A DNA stretch of 64,000 bases from Aphrocallistes beatrix (GCA_963281255.1 OY725488.1:3619925-3683924); one strand, 5' to 3'. Counted from the stretch's first letter, positions 43,846-55,073 are shown. The notes: a model not told the origin generated them from the sequence alone. A program made the numbers and translations.

Positions 43846-44634
43846 ATTCGATTATATAGGGGAGTGCTTCGAAATTTATTAATAATCTTAAAATGTTCGC
43901 TTAAGGTAATGCTGCTACCCAAACCACTGAGGTTGCTTGTGGTTGGTTAGGAAAACAACGGAGGGTGTAACCTTAAGATACACATATGTAACCTTCTCAA
44001 GTTGACCAGCGGAGTAGTTTGCTTGAAGTCCGTTAAGCGACGATGAAAAGAAAGAATGGGGACTACTCTCGTTCTTATGCGGTCATTTCCACGTCGGTTA
44101 GGCCTTTTACCTTTTCTAGCGTTTCTAGCTCTGAGACTAGCGCTTCCAGCTCTGAGTCTGCTTAGCGAAAAAATCATATACTTGTTCTCCTGGGGGCCAA
44201 ACCATCTATCTAAATCGCTCTGCTGCTTCAAACATTTATATCCTGGCATCCAGACTGTCTCTGAGGATTTTGAACGCAGCACTTACCGTTTCCTGCTCGA
44301 TGGCTCTCAATAAGACCATTTTTTCCGAGCTTCCGCGCTTCACGAATGCCAGGGGTATTTGATTGCCGACCTTCCGCCTTCCCCTTTGACGAGAGAGGAC
44401 ACAGCAGCTCGGAATTTGGGTTCCCAAATTGCAAGTTTGTTTCTATTGTAAGGGAGAAATCGGAACAGCAAGTGCAGCAGCCATCTTTATATGGCCAAAA
44501 TGAATTATAAGGTTGTGATAAACCTGCGCACCCTAACTAGAACTATGAAAGCGTGTAGCCTTTAACTAGTGATAGGCTGTTTTCAATAGAGACAAAAAGG
44601 GTAAAGCTCCGGCAAACATAATGCTTATTGATAA
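43846..44634. other. GC-richer interval downstream of the gypsy remnant
   Basis: Open frames exist on both strands (e.g. 44056-44313 and 44282-43947) but none shows a recognisable motif. It may be more of the same old retroelement. Confidence 0.3.
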
Positions 44635-44862
44635 TCCTTAATATTAAAACTCGATTAATGTTTGTGTATGTGTGTGTGTATATAAATATATATATCTGTA
44701 ACGAATTGATTGAAGGAGCTGCCAAGCACAGATAGCTGATTTTTGGCATGTGGGAGTCTTTGGGCTATGGCTCCACTAAGTTCAGAGCTCAGACGAAAAT
44801 GTCGACTCATCATGGAATTATGACGTCATTATCACCTTTTTACAATTAGAAATTTCAGGCCA
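44635..44862 (-). repeat. HLF repeat, copy K, cut by the MULE
   Basis: Starts TCCTTAATATTAAAACTCG after A44634, passes the microsatellite, GATTGAAGGAGCTGCC, GGCATGTGGGAG and GACGTCATTATCACC, and breaks off at TTAGAAATTTCAG, where the MULE's left end begins. The missing part does not resume right of the MULE. Confidence 0.8.
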
Positions 44863-45102
44863 ACGCCAATGTTAGGAATTTGGTCAGCATTTTTTCAGAG
44901 TTAGGAATTTAGTCAACGCCATAGTTAGGAATTTGGTCAACGGTTACTAATTTGACTGTGAATTTACTACATGACACTAGTGAGAGGTTTCATATTTTCA
45001 CAAATAGTAAACTATATGTTATTAAAAGGAAGACAGAAGCTCTATTCTTTCCTGGTTATTGATATATAGTTGTAATCTTAATAATATATTTCATTGATAA
45101 TA

Positions 45103-46110
45103 ATGGAATTTAAAATTGTTGAAGGAAAAAAACTCAACTCTTTTATCTCTGAGTCAGATGAATATCAATACAAAAAGTTCGACCTTCAGAAAACTGTACC
45201 TACCTTAGCAGTACACTGAGTAGACACTCAGGGCGTGATTCGCGAAAATAGAGCATGCATCAAATACGCTGATCACAACTAATGAGCATGACCATGATCA
45301 AACTGTCTATAAAAGGGTGAGTCACTATTGAGAAATAAATTAAAACGAGCTGCTGATTATTCGTCAGATAGACTTCGAGAAGTTTTCAATGAAACTTGTC
45401 GAAGTGATCCATGCAGTTCATCGGTAACATTTAGACAAATGGAAAGTAATATGCATAAACGAAGACGAAAAATATTTCCACCTCACCACTTGGAGCCTCA
45501 AGATTTATGTCAGCTTATTCAAGACTCCCCTTTAGTGCATTTATATAGAGGAAGCGTATGTAGTGAAGGATCATATGCAATGGTATTTGTATCGGATTTC
45601 ATGCTACAGAAGATTAAAGATGTTGAACAAATCCAATTTGATGGAACGTTTTATACAGTATAGTCGATTTTCTATCAACTATATACAATATTAATAGCGG
45701 TTCATGGACATTGTATTCCAGCTATGCACATTTTGATGCAGAATAAAACTGAGGACCTATATACACACTTGTTGTACAAAACTATGTGGGGTATTTCCAG
45801 ATTTTTCTCCTAAAACAGTGATTTCGAAAAAGCACCTAGAAATGTATTCACACATTTTTTCAATGGAATGAAAGTATTTGGGCGTTGGTTCCATTTAACT
45901 CAAGCCATCTGGAAGAAAACACAATCCTTAGGCCTAGGAAAATTTAACAAAAGTAATAATACGTTTGCAAATCTTCTCAGGAAACTAATGGCATTGCCTT
46001 TATTACCCGAGGATAAATTACTAAGAGTTTTCTCAATCTTGGAACAAGAAAATTTAATCTTAATGAAATTGAGAATGAGCTAGCTAAAAAGTTATAGTAT
46101 AAATACAAAA
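45103..46110 (+). pseudogene. MULE transposase with FLYWCH-like N-terminus, broken
   Basis: From the ATG at 45103 come MEFKIVEGKKLNSFISESDE and, in shifted frame, an EHDHD-like zinc ligand pair, as in FLYWCH fingers. The block 45328-45663 has SSSVTFRQMESNMHKRRRK and IQFDGTFYTV, where the Asp of FDGTF is the first catalytic residue, then a stop at 45661. Later frames give SDFEKAPRNVFTHFF, with the second Asp, then FGRWFHLTQAIWKKTQSLGL. This is the RNase-H-type core of the MULE superfamily, which cuts and pastes DNA with 9-bp duplications. Stops and shifts inactivate it. The Cys expected in the C.FH motif is replaced by Arg (GRWFH). Confidence 0.7.
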
Positions 46111-46668
46111 AGACATGGATCGTTGGAGAAATAGAATTGCTAATCTTTTCTGCTGAGAATGCAACAAATAATGGTGCTGAGACATATCATAAATCTCTCA
46201 AGGACAAATTAAGAGATGGAACATTCTCAACTACTCAATATCCCAACGCTATTTCACTAAATATAGGGCATACTTCTTAAAGTTCCCAGGACAATTCAAT
46301 TCTTGAATCAATTCACAGTGACAATGACACACTCAAAAATACTTGTCTATTTTTTTGCTAAACAATAAAAGAAATATTTGGATTGTGCCCGCCGCCGCCG
46401 CAGGGTTGATAAAAATCATGATTTTTTTTAAAAATCAAAAAAATCGGATTTTTTTAATTTAAATCAGATTTTTTGATTTTTACAATTCATTTCACATTTT
46501 GTCATTTTATTTTGTTAATAAATCCACAATATAATAATACACAATAAGAAATTAAAAAAATCCTAGCATTTTAATATATAAGATTATCGATTTAATTTTG
46601 CTTGAATTCAGCATATTTATGATTAATTGCAATAGGAAAATGTAGAAGAGAAAATTTAGTACGAAGTT

Positions 46669-46875
46669 TTATATAGATAGATTGAGCATTCTGTAGATAA
46701 ATACAATCTTGGCCGCCTTATCGATTCCAAGTCTATTCCTTATTTTGGAATGTATATAGTCAAATGTTGAAAATATCCGGTCAACTCCTGCGATTGATGC
46801 CAGAGCTGAATAATTTAATTTTTGATTGTAAAAAAGCCATTGATGAATATTGTTCACAATAATATGTGTGATCAT
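46669..46875 (-). pseudogene. hAT transposase C-terminal dimerisation domain
   Basis: The frame reads LNYSALASIAGVDRIFSTFD, then IHSKIRNRLGIDKAAKIVFI and YRMLN. The series S-A-G-x-x-R-x-FS, S-K-x-RN-R-L-G and K-x-x-x-I/L-V is the conserved hAT C-terminal domain needed for dimer assembly. Upstream (higher coordinates) the gene is cut by the pogo-type MITE at 46889-47049, and the catalytic core is gone. Confidence 0.75.
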
Positions 46876-46888
46876 TATAATTCGAATA

Positions 46889-47049
46889 GAGTCGAGTCTC
46901 GTTAATACGAATCAGGGAAACTTCAAAACTTGAACGTATTATCCCGAATTCGTATTACCCGAAGTTAATTTCATCCATTTGTACAGGCTGGGGAATCAAA
47001 CCTTGTTCGCTTTAACCTTATCCGTGTTCGTATTAGCGAAAGGTTACTT
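46889..47049. mobile_element. pogo-type MITE, 161 bp
   Basis: Left GAGTCGAGTCTCGTTAATAC, right complement AAGTAACCTTTCGCTAATAC; TA at 46887-46888 and 47050-47051. Interior repeats TTCGTATTA-type words. It splits the hAT transposase relic and is the innermost of four nested units. Confidence 0.75.
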
Positions 47050-47497
47050 TACTTTATTATATGATTTAAATCATGATTTTTATTAATAAAACTCATTGAT
47101 TTAAATCATGATTTAAATCACTTGATTTAAATCAAACAACTCTGGATTGTGTAATAACAGAAATTTATTGATGAAAACATGTACTGTCCCATTTGCCGCA
47201 GTGAGTTACTGAGATTAATTCAGATTTTCCAGTAATAATCTTTGTATGACTCAATTAATATAAATTTCACTTCATTGTTATTCCATTTCATGCACATCAT
47301 ACTGTATTTCATCACTATTTCATTTCATAATTAAATTTCTTTCTTCGTCTAATGCTCACATTCACAACTCCAGCGTTAATAAATTAGTAAAAATACATTG
47401 TAATTTTCATTAAATTTTAGCGTTCACCAAATTCCTAACTATCGCGTCGACCAAATTCCTAACTCTCAAAAAGGGTTGACCAAATTACGCGTTCCCA

Positions 47498-47978
47498 TCT
47501 GTATCAGTTGTGCAAATGTCGCAATTTTAACACTTCTACTTGTTAGAAATGTAGACGACTTGGGTACCACACAGGTAGGTGGTATGTAGTATAAGTACCT
47601 ATCTCTATTAATCTCCGAGAGATTTCGACATTGCTATCTACCGACCGAAATCACCTCAAAGAATCAACGAATCATATAGGGCTGGTTTAGCGGAAATTTT
47701 GTATCGGCTCTTCTATCATTAGGAAACATACGCTCTGGCGAACGAAATAGAAACCCTAGTAGAAATTTAGGTAATTACTTAGTGTTAGTACTATTCGATT
47801 AAGTGAAATTCTGCATGGATCAAATTTGTCAAACCAAGCGAGCTCAACCCAAATATTATTCATAATGACAATAAAATAACAGGAAAAAGTTAGTGTATAG
47901 GTATATACACGAGTGAGTGTACTGAATTACAATTATAAATGCAGCAGCTTGGGAAGTGATCATTAGCAATTTACTTAA
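47498..47978. other. AT-rich interval
   Basis: No gene, repeat end or RNA that can be supported. Confidence 0.3.
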
Positions 47979-48098
47979 CCTGCGGTTGGCTAAGTGATTT
48001 TTTCTATTTATAGTCAGACCCCAAACTTGTATGGCTTCCCCGCCCAAAATGGCTTAAACAGGAAATGCAGCAACAAAACACCTCGCCAAGCGCGGGTT
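47979..48098. mobile_element. piggyBac-type MITE, about 120 bp
   Basis: TTAA at 47975-47978, then CCTGCGGTTGGC; on the right GCCAAGCGCGGG, then TT and TTAA at 48099-48102. The core CTATTTATAG ... GGCTTCCCCGCCCAAAATG is that of the MITE at 6849-6974. The stub of an HLF GC tip (GTGCAGCGCAAGCAAGC) follows at about 48297-48322. Confidence 0.55.
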
Positions 48099-48369
48099 TT
48101 AATATTCGATAGGTTGGTTAATTGAGGGTAACAACCGGTAAAATTGACATAATTTCGAAATTCACATAGCCTTTTGGCAATGGATATAATAAAAAAGTTC
48201 AACAAGTTTAACACCGAAAACTAGGCTGGTTTGGAATTTTGAGATACTGTTCAATTTAATGAATGTTGCCTTTAATTAGTGATGATTTTTTTTCCGTGCA
48301 GCGCAAGCAAGCTAAGCGGCATGTAATTATTAAATAATGATGACATATCAAAAAATCGAAATTCATGCG

Positions 48370-51157
48370 AAATTCAGGAGATTGACAAACGTAGAGTATC
48401 GTCTGAAACACGTCAAAAAACATCAGAACGACTAAATCTGAAGAAAGCTACTATCTCTTGCTGGAATGATCTCGTGAAATACTGTCGATCTCTACCCGTG
48501 GCCTTTCAAGATTTGAAGGATTCCATAAGGTTGGTAAAACTGGATGACTAACTTGTTCCTGTCGAATACTCACTTGTTATTTCTAATGATCTTCAAGTTA
48601 GTGCTAATAAAGGGTCAAAAAAAATTCCGGTTCGCCATCTCCTTAATTAACTCTCTATCGCACAAATTGACACAATATGCACAACTCCATAATATCCTGG
48701 ACAATCTTGATAAAAATTTAATTTAGCTTCAGAATTGGAATCTAGCGGAAACAGAATTTTTGTATACAACCTTGGGGATAATTCAGACGTTGATCAAGTA
48801 AAAGAAAAGCAAATTAAATTTTATCATTATGGATTTATCATTATGGAGTCGATGTGCATACAAATCCCTTCGAGATATTCTCATTCTTCCTTCACAAAAG
48901 TATTTACGGTCATATTTTGGAAAGCCGGGTTCTCCTGGAAGTTTTAACGAATGCAAAGAAGTTATCAATATAAACTTCCTTAAACTGGATGATAATTAAA
49001 AAATCTGTTTCATATCGGCAGATTAAATTTACGTGAAACCTGCAATTAGATTCAGAGGAAATCATTTCGTTGGTATGGCAGTTAATCAAGATCAACCCTG
49101 CCCTGCTAAAACTATTTTAACACCAATGGTTAACCCTATTTTTGGTGCTTCTGCATTTGTAGCTCGATTACTTCCAGTATTGAATTTAACAACGCAATTT
49201 CTGTTTGAAGAATTGCAGATTATTATTAACAAGCGCGCTTCGCTTGCTTGCGCTGCGCGGCTGGCGGACACTTTGTGTCCGCCGGAGGCTCCCTTCGGTC
49301 ACATTGGTTAATTATAAGGGATATAGTATCTCCAAATATGTCTGTCCTACTGTGGTAATCGATATCACTCGAAAAATCACCAAATTTGTCAATTTAAAAA
49401 TTTTTGTTACGTAATGATGACGTCATAACAAAATGATGAGTAATCATTTTTTGATGATAGTTGCATCATATGTGAGACATGTTAGTATACAGATTCTATT
49501 ATAATTTCAGCCTTCTATCTCCTATAATGGCTGAGTTATGCTCGAATAACTCTGTTGCTTAACTTTTTAAAATGTGACAATGACGTCATAATTCCATGAT
49601 GAGTCGACATTTTCGTATGAGCTCAGAACTTACTGGACCCATAGCCAAAAGACTCCCACATGCCAAAAATTAGCTTTCTATGACCGGCAGTTTCTTCAAT
49701 CAATTCGTTACAGAGATATATATATATACTACACATTAATCGAGTTTTAATAGTAAGGATATCATCCATGAATCTGGTGGTGTAGTGTTCTCCGTGATGA
49801 CTGATAATTTAAGTGTCAATCAAAAAACATTCAGATTGTATCATGATCGGCACGTTAGTTCATATATTACTTCCATAGATCACCTAAATCGAAACTCTTC
49901 CTTTCCTTCCCTATTTTTACACTACGATCCTATCCATTTGATGAAAAATATTCGGAATAATTGGTTAACGGAGAAAACGCAAACGTTAGAATTCAAAGAT
50001 CCAGAGGTTCAGACGCAGTAGTTCAAGCTAAATGGAAAGATATAATATATATATACCAAGCTGAACAAGCAAATATCATAAAAACAACTCAGTTAAATCA
50101 CCAGACTTTATATCCAAGCAATTTTAACAAACAAAAGTGCAATTAGTTTTCAATGTTTTTAATGATAAAACAGTGGCCCGTTTACAAGAGCAGCAAAATA
50201 ATGACACAGCAGCATTCGTCAGAAAAGTTACACGACTAATCAAGATTATAAATGTTAAATCTCCTCAAACTGGATGGAACACGACTTATTGATGACGACT
50301 GACGACCAATCACGGATCCTGAAGACCCTCGGTTAACTTTCATACTTCAAATGGCAACCAGTTTTAAGGAAATGGACAACTGTCTGCGTGGTAAACGGAT
50401 TCGTGGTTTGACGAGTGACACAGCAATTGCGTTACATCGTTCATTGAACGGCCTGTTTGAGGTTCCCATGCAATTCCTATCTTTAGGTATGGCATATGTG
50501 ATTCCTGGCAACTACAATCTGATCGTTTGGAAGCCGAGTTCGGTATATACTGCCAATCGAGTGGAGGTAATTATTTAATATTAGTAGCAAGTGCTCAGTA
50601 GTTTGAGTTTTCAAAGACTCAAACTGTTCCACAAATTGGATATTGCAACAACGAACAGCAATCAAGTTGACGACTGTTGCAAAGCGGATTTGTTAAATAA
50701 TGAAGATGATATTGAATTAATTGAAAAATGCTTTGAGGAATCCTCCAATCTTAACGATTCAGAACGCTCGACGTTATATTACATTTGTGGGCATATTACA
50801 CGTAAAGAAAAACTTCCTGTGACAGACACATTGATTCCGTCAAACTCTTTACCTGCTAGTAAATTCACCAATCTCGTATCAAGAGGTAATTTGAGCCACC
50901 CTCAATCAGACTTATTTGACTTGTCTTTATACCTCTACACATTTTTCAAAAACAGACCAAAGAAATGTTGCAGCAATGTCTTTTTAAGAGCCTACAAGGA
51001 AATTTACATGGCAACGGAGTATGAGTTTTCAAACCCTGACAATATATTTCGCCACCTAAATAACTGCTTTATGAAAGCATTCGCCAAGAATGAAACAGAT
51101 AAAATCAAAGGGGCAAAGGGGAGTCTGCGAAGAAGAACTAGAAGAGACGAAAACTAA
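48370..51157 (+). pseudogene. P-element (THAP9-like) transposase, broken and interrupted
   Basis: Plus-strand blocks in order: RRVSSETRQKTSERLNLKKA, PVEYSLVISNDLQVS; RCAYKSLRDILILPSQKYL and a FGKPGSPGS stretch; then ISAD-stop-IYVKPAIRFRG, where the Glu after the first catalytic Asp is a TAA (49024-49026); NPIFGASAFVARLLPVLNL; HLF copy L; VVFSVMTDNLSVNQKTFRLY, LFLHYDPIHLMKNIRNNW; SLVFNVFNDKTVARLQ-type block; MATSFKEMDNCLRGKRIRGL TSDTAIALHRSLNG in a further frame; and a long C-terminal block 50591-51157 with STLYYICGHITRKE, TNLVSRGNLSHPQSDLFDLS. These are landmarks of P-element transposases, GTP-using DNA cutters making 8-bp duplications. No THAP finger or element ends were found. Several indels add to the stop. 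Confidence 0.8.
49230..49759 (+). repeat. HLF repeat, copy L, inside the P-element gene
   Basis: 530 bp from CAAGCGCGCTTCGCTTGC to AGTAAGGA, with the perfect hairpin GGCGGACAC-TTT-GTGTCCGCC. It lies between A49229 and T49760. Leaving it out joins codons ATT ATT AA|T ATC ATC CAT GAA, so the transposase frame runs on from EELQIII to IIHESGGVVF without any duplicated or lost base. This copy therefore fixes both ends of the family and its insertion rule. Confidence 0.9.
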
Positions 51158-51696
51158 ATCCAATATAAATCGTTAAATATACAATTTGATACCGTTTCTG
51201 CATTATTTACTTTATATTTTAGATCGCTTGGGTAGTTTCAGACCACCTTGTACCACCTCAGTGTCAATATTTTTCGATTACATTTTATAGAAACAATGTA
51301 TCATTACCACAAGGCCTGATATATCGCATGATCTTTCCTTTTAGAATTATATAATTGCCGATACGTCTAGAAAATGTTGATAATCGGCTTTAATTTGTTT
51401 CAGGATTTAATTTGTTTCAGCCCCTTAAGAAATTTCTTTTTGATTGTTCATAGTAAAAACTACGATTTAAATGCACATGACTCGCTTCAAAGTGATAAAT
51501 TCTAGACTGTGAGGTGAAATCATTTAGCACATATATGGAGCGATTAGCATGGAATAAATGGCATTAATAAGCAATATGGTGATGATAAATTAGCTTGTTC
51601 GCTCATTCTTTGGGATGGTTTCGGCTTTACAAGGTCATAAAGGTATAAAATTGTCAGGAGTTACTTTCCTAAAAATATCCACCCAATTTTTAAAAA
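51158..51696. other. AT-rich interval, probable P-element 3' flank
   Basis: Follows the P-element stop codon. No inverted end matching a 5' end was recognised. A short duplication (TAATTTGTTTCAGGATTTAA / AATTTGTTTCAGCC) occurs near 51390. Confidence 0.3.
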
Positions 51697-52190
51697 AAAG
51701 CGCGCTTCCCGTTGCTTGCGATCCGCGGCTGGCGGACACTTTATGTCCGCCGGAGGCGCCTTTGGGCGCCTGTGGTCACCATTGATTAATTATAAGGAAG
51801 AAAAAATCTCTAAATACTTCTGTCCTGCTGTTATAATCAATACAAAATTTGTCAATTTTTAAAATTTTGATGCGTAATGATGACGTCATAACAGAGTGAT
51901 GAGTCATCATTTTTTGATGATAGTTCCATATGTGGGACATATTAATATACATATTCTATTAAAATTTCAGCCTTCTATCGCCTAAAATGGCTGAGTTAAA
52001 GTCGAAAAACTGAAATTTCAAATTATAAAAAAGGTGGCGTGACGTCATAATTCCATGATGAGCCAACATTTTCGTCAGAGCTCAGAAATTAGTGGAGCCA
52101 TAGCCAAAAGACTCCCGCATGCCAAAAATCAGCTTTCTGTGACTGGCTGTTTCTTCAATCAATTCGTTACAGATATATATATGTATATAT
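51697..52190 (+). repeat. HLF repeat, copy M, filled with later insertions
   Basis: AAGCGCGCTTCCCGTTGC, GGCGGACACTTTATGTCCGCC (trimmed here to its first 20 bases in comparison), GACGTCATAACAGAG, TTTCAGCCTTCTATCGCC and CAATCAATTCGTTACAG lead into the AT microsatellite at about 52171. The rest of the copy is scattered: AT pieces at 53235-53243 and 53945-53958, and ACATTCATCGAGCTTA at 54549-54564, which matches the family tail ACATTAATCGAGTTTTA. Three elements thus sit in its microsatellite. Confidence 0.8.
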
Positions 52191-53234
52191 TCATAGCCTA
52201 CTGTATATAAGGCCTCACAGTAACTTGCGGATTTGAGACTAGGGATGCGCAGGAAGACCGTTGAACTAATACATGAGTTGCCTTAAATCATTTACAAAGC
52301 ACAATAGAGCTTAGGAATGTATTATCAGCATATATAAATATGGTGTCAAAGTACCCATATCCGTTGTTAAAAATTTGTGACAAATTTGGTGATTTTCAGA
52401 GGCCGTTTAGGGGCACTTCTAACTGTTTTTATTGTAAAATGTTTCTCATAGAACTGAGATGTAAATGGGTTAATACGAAAAATTTGTAATTTTTTCATGG
52501 AATGTTGGTACATTCCAGTGTTGCTATGGAAACGTGTTTTGGTCAGTTGGCGTTATATCTTGAAAACTGCAATGGCTACACATTCAAATGTAATTCCATT
52601 TGATAGCGAAAATAGTAGTACTACTTCCAATTAAGTGATAATATAATTTCGACGTCTAAATTCAATGGTTTACGAGATATTCGAAAATTTATCAAATGTG
52701 ACCAATATGGTACATTGTCGAATATCTCGTAAACCATTGAATTTAGACGTCGAAATTATATTATCACTTAATAGGAAGTAGTATATTCGCTATCAAATGG
52801 AATTACATTTGAATGTGTCGCCATTGCAGTTTTCAACGCCAACTGACCAAAACACGTTTCCATAGCAACACTGGAATGTACCAACATTCCATGAAAAAAT
52901 TCCAAATTTTTCGTATTAACCCATTCACATCTCAGTTCTATGCGAAAAATTTTACAATAAAAACACTTAGAAGTGCCCCTAAACGGCCTCTGAAAATCAC
53001 CAAATTTGTCACAATATAACCTATTCCGCAACCATATGGTGACTAATCAAATTTTTAACAATGGATATGGGTACTTTGACACCATATTTATATATGCTGA
53101 TAATACATTCCTAAGCTCTATTGTGCTTTGTAAATGATTTAAGGCAACTCATGTATTAGTTCAACGGTCTTCCTCCGCATCCCTAGTCCCAAATCCGCAA
53201 ATTACTGTGAGGCCTTATATACAGTAGGCTATGA
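52191..53234. mobile_element. Large fold-back element FB1, 1.04 kb
   Basis: A near-perfect palindrome: TCATAGCCTACTGTATATAA at the left is mirrored at the right end, and arms of about 510 bp meet near 52705 with a spacer of about 20 bp. Arm words include CCCATATCCGTTGTTAAAAA, CATTCCAGTGTTGCTATGG and TTTAGACGTCGAAATTATAT. It has no gene. Single-arm relatives lie at 34436, 38912, 55074 and 58031. Open frames along it are mirror artefacts. Confidence 0.88.
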
Positions 53235-53243
53235 TATATTATA

Positions 53244-53944
53244 TGTTAGGACAAATTTGCGAAATCAACAATTATGCATAATTGTCGACAATTATGCACA
53301 ATTGTTCATTTCGCAACAATTATGCATAATTGTTTATTTAATACGACAATTATGCATATTTTTACAATTTCGTAGATATTTCCTGCACTTTTCGAGCCAT
53401 TCTTTTTAATTTATTATGCTATCCCTCTAGTTTATTATTAGTTCTAGGACAGTGTGTGTGTTCGTCGAATACATTCCACAAAATGAGTGAAAACTGCCCT
53501 ACCAACTAAGTCTCTTCAAATTATTTTATAAATCCTTATAGGAAGATTCAGGTCTAAATGCTAGGTTAAAATTCATTTAGACCCAAAACTTCTGGGTGAA
53601 GATGTTACCAGTAATATCGAAAATCAACAGAATGGTTATTCTGTTTCTCATTGAGTATCTAATTAGAATTCTAATTAGATATACTACATGTTTAGCTTGT
53701 CTAACTTTTTGATACAATACATACATCCTCAATTGGAGAAATCAGGTTAACTGTGAAAAAATGGTCCCCCGAACCAATATTCCATGGAAAATTTGTCCAT
53801 GCAGGATCAAAACTTTCAGCATAGGACCTTGTCGCATTAGATGAACAATTATCCATAATTGTCATATTAGATGAACAATTATGCATAATTGTTGCGAAAT
53901 GAACAATTATGCATAATTGTTGATTTCGCAAATTTGTCCTAACA
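53244..53944. mobile_element. Element with palindrome-studded terminal repeats
   Basis: 701 bp with long inverted ends beginning TGTTAGGACAAATTTGCGAA, TA on both sides (53242-53243, 53945-53946). The ends contain seven copies or near-copies of the palindrome ACAATTATGCATAATTGT, alternating with TTCATTTCGCAAC-like linkers. The left end has one palindrome more than the right. No transposase frame. Superfamily not recognised. Confidence 0.7.
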
Positions 53945-53958
53945 TATACACACATATA

Positions 53959-54542
53959 CAGGGTGGTCAAAAAAAAGTGTACCCGTACATATTTTGGACC
54001 ACCCACACTGCAACTTTTGTTTCAAATTTAATACCGTTTTAACATTTCAAGTACTACTAGCTATGTCCAAGAAAAACTTTCTGTGGACTGTCGAAATGAG
54101 AGCATTCGCAGTTGAGAAGTACTTGGAGACGATAAGCTTCGATGCAGCGATACGTGATTTTGTTACCAAGTTCAACCCCCCTAAACCACCATACAAATCT
54201 CTCATTGTCAAGTGGGTAGCCAAGTTTAGGACAGAAGGGACAGTCAGGAATCTTAACTCGATAAACCCTGGTCGAAAAAGTCACTCAGGACGAAAGAGAA
54301 AGCGGAATGAGGAGTTTATCGAGCGCCTGCGAGAATCCGTCCAAGTCACTTCACAAATCGATGAGGAGGAGGTGTCAGGAGCTGGCTTCCTCACGCTCTA
54401 CGATGTTGAGAGCTATCAAAGAAGACCTCAACTTGTTTGCCTATCGTATTAGCATTCATCAGAAGCTCACAGAAAAGGATAAGAAGAACAGGCTGGTCAA
54501 GGCAAAAATATGTAGGGTACACTTTTTTTTTTGACCACCCTG
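53959..54542 (+). mobile_element. Tc1/mariner-type deletion derivative (CAGGGTGGTC ends)
   Basis: 584 bp. Left CAGGGTGGTCAAAAAAAAGT, right complement CAGGGTGGTCAAAAAAAAAA, both reaching GTACCC; TA at 53957-53958 and 54543-54544. It retains the 5' part of a transposase gene and lacks the catalytic half, so it would depend on a full-length relative. Confidence 0.85.
54063..54530 (+). pseudogene. N-terminal part of a Tc1/mariner-type transposase (DUF4817-like)
   Basis: From the ATG at 54063: MSKKNFLWTVEMRAFAVEKY, FVTKFNPPKPPYKSLIVKWV, then AKFRTEGTVRN, a helix-turn-helix of the kind preceding DD41D and related cores. Near 54350 a one-base shift moves it into the frame that reads MRRRCQELASSRSTMLRAI and LFAYRISIHQKLTEKDKKN. 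It stops at the right end of the element before any catalytic Asp. Related to, but a different tip type from, the DD41D-like element at 59496. Confidence 0.65.
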
Positions 54543-54560
54543 TATAAACATTCATCGAGC

Positions 54561-55003
<443 letters not shown>

Positions 55004-55073
55004 CTAAAATCATTACGCCAAAAATCCGAAAAAGATCAAGCATTTATCGCCATTCCTCATCTGAAATGTCTAA

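Larger units (their letters stand above)
46401..47144 (-). mobile_element. hAT element with AAATCATGATTT-rich ends
   Basis: Left CAGGGTTGATAAAAATCATG, right complement CAGAGTTGTTTGATTTAAAT; both ends are packed with ATTTAAATCATGATTT words. The flanking GATTGTGC (46381-46388) and GATTGTGT (47145-47152) agree at 7 of 8 and look like the 8-bp duplication, but CCGCCGCCGCCG lies between the left octamer and the tip. The dimerisation domain of a hAT transposase is encoded on the minus strand. Confidence 0.75.
44863..47497 (+). mobile_element. MULE (Mutator-like) element with composite ends
   Basis: Ends of about 80 bp are inverted relative to each other and built of iterated units: GTTAGGAATTTGGTCA at 44871, 44900 and 44924, and the complement around 47429, 47454 and 47478. 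A FLYWCH/MULE-type transposase relic lies inside. No 9-bp target duplication could be found, and the host repeat does not continue on the right, so a flanking rearrangement is likely. A hAT element (46401-47144) sits within it. Confidence 0.65.

Noticed and set aside
44056..44434. Overlapping frames on both strands in the GC-richer interval
   Set aside because: No recognised motif and mutually exclusive frames; cannot be supported as genes.
44863..47497. A MULE 9-bp target duplication
   Set aside because: The nine bases next to the two ends do not match and the HLF repeat does not resume on the right.
52768..53031. Opposed reading frames in the FB1 palindrome
   Set aside because: Mirror translations of palindrome arms with no family resemblance.
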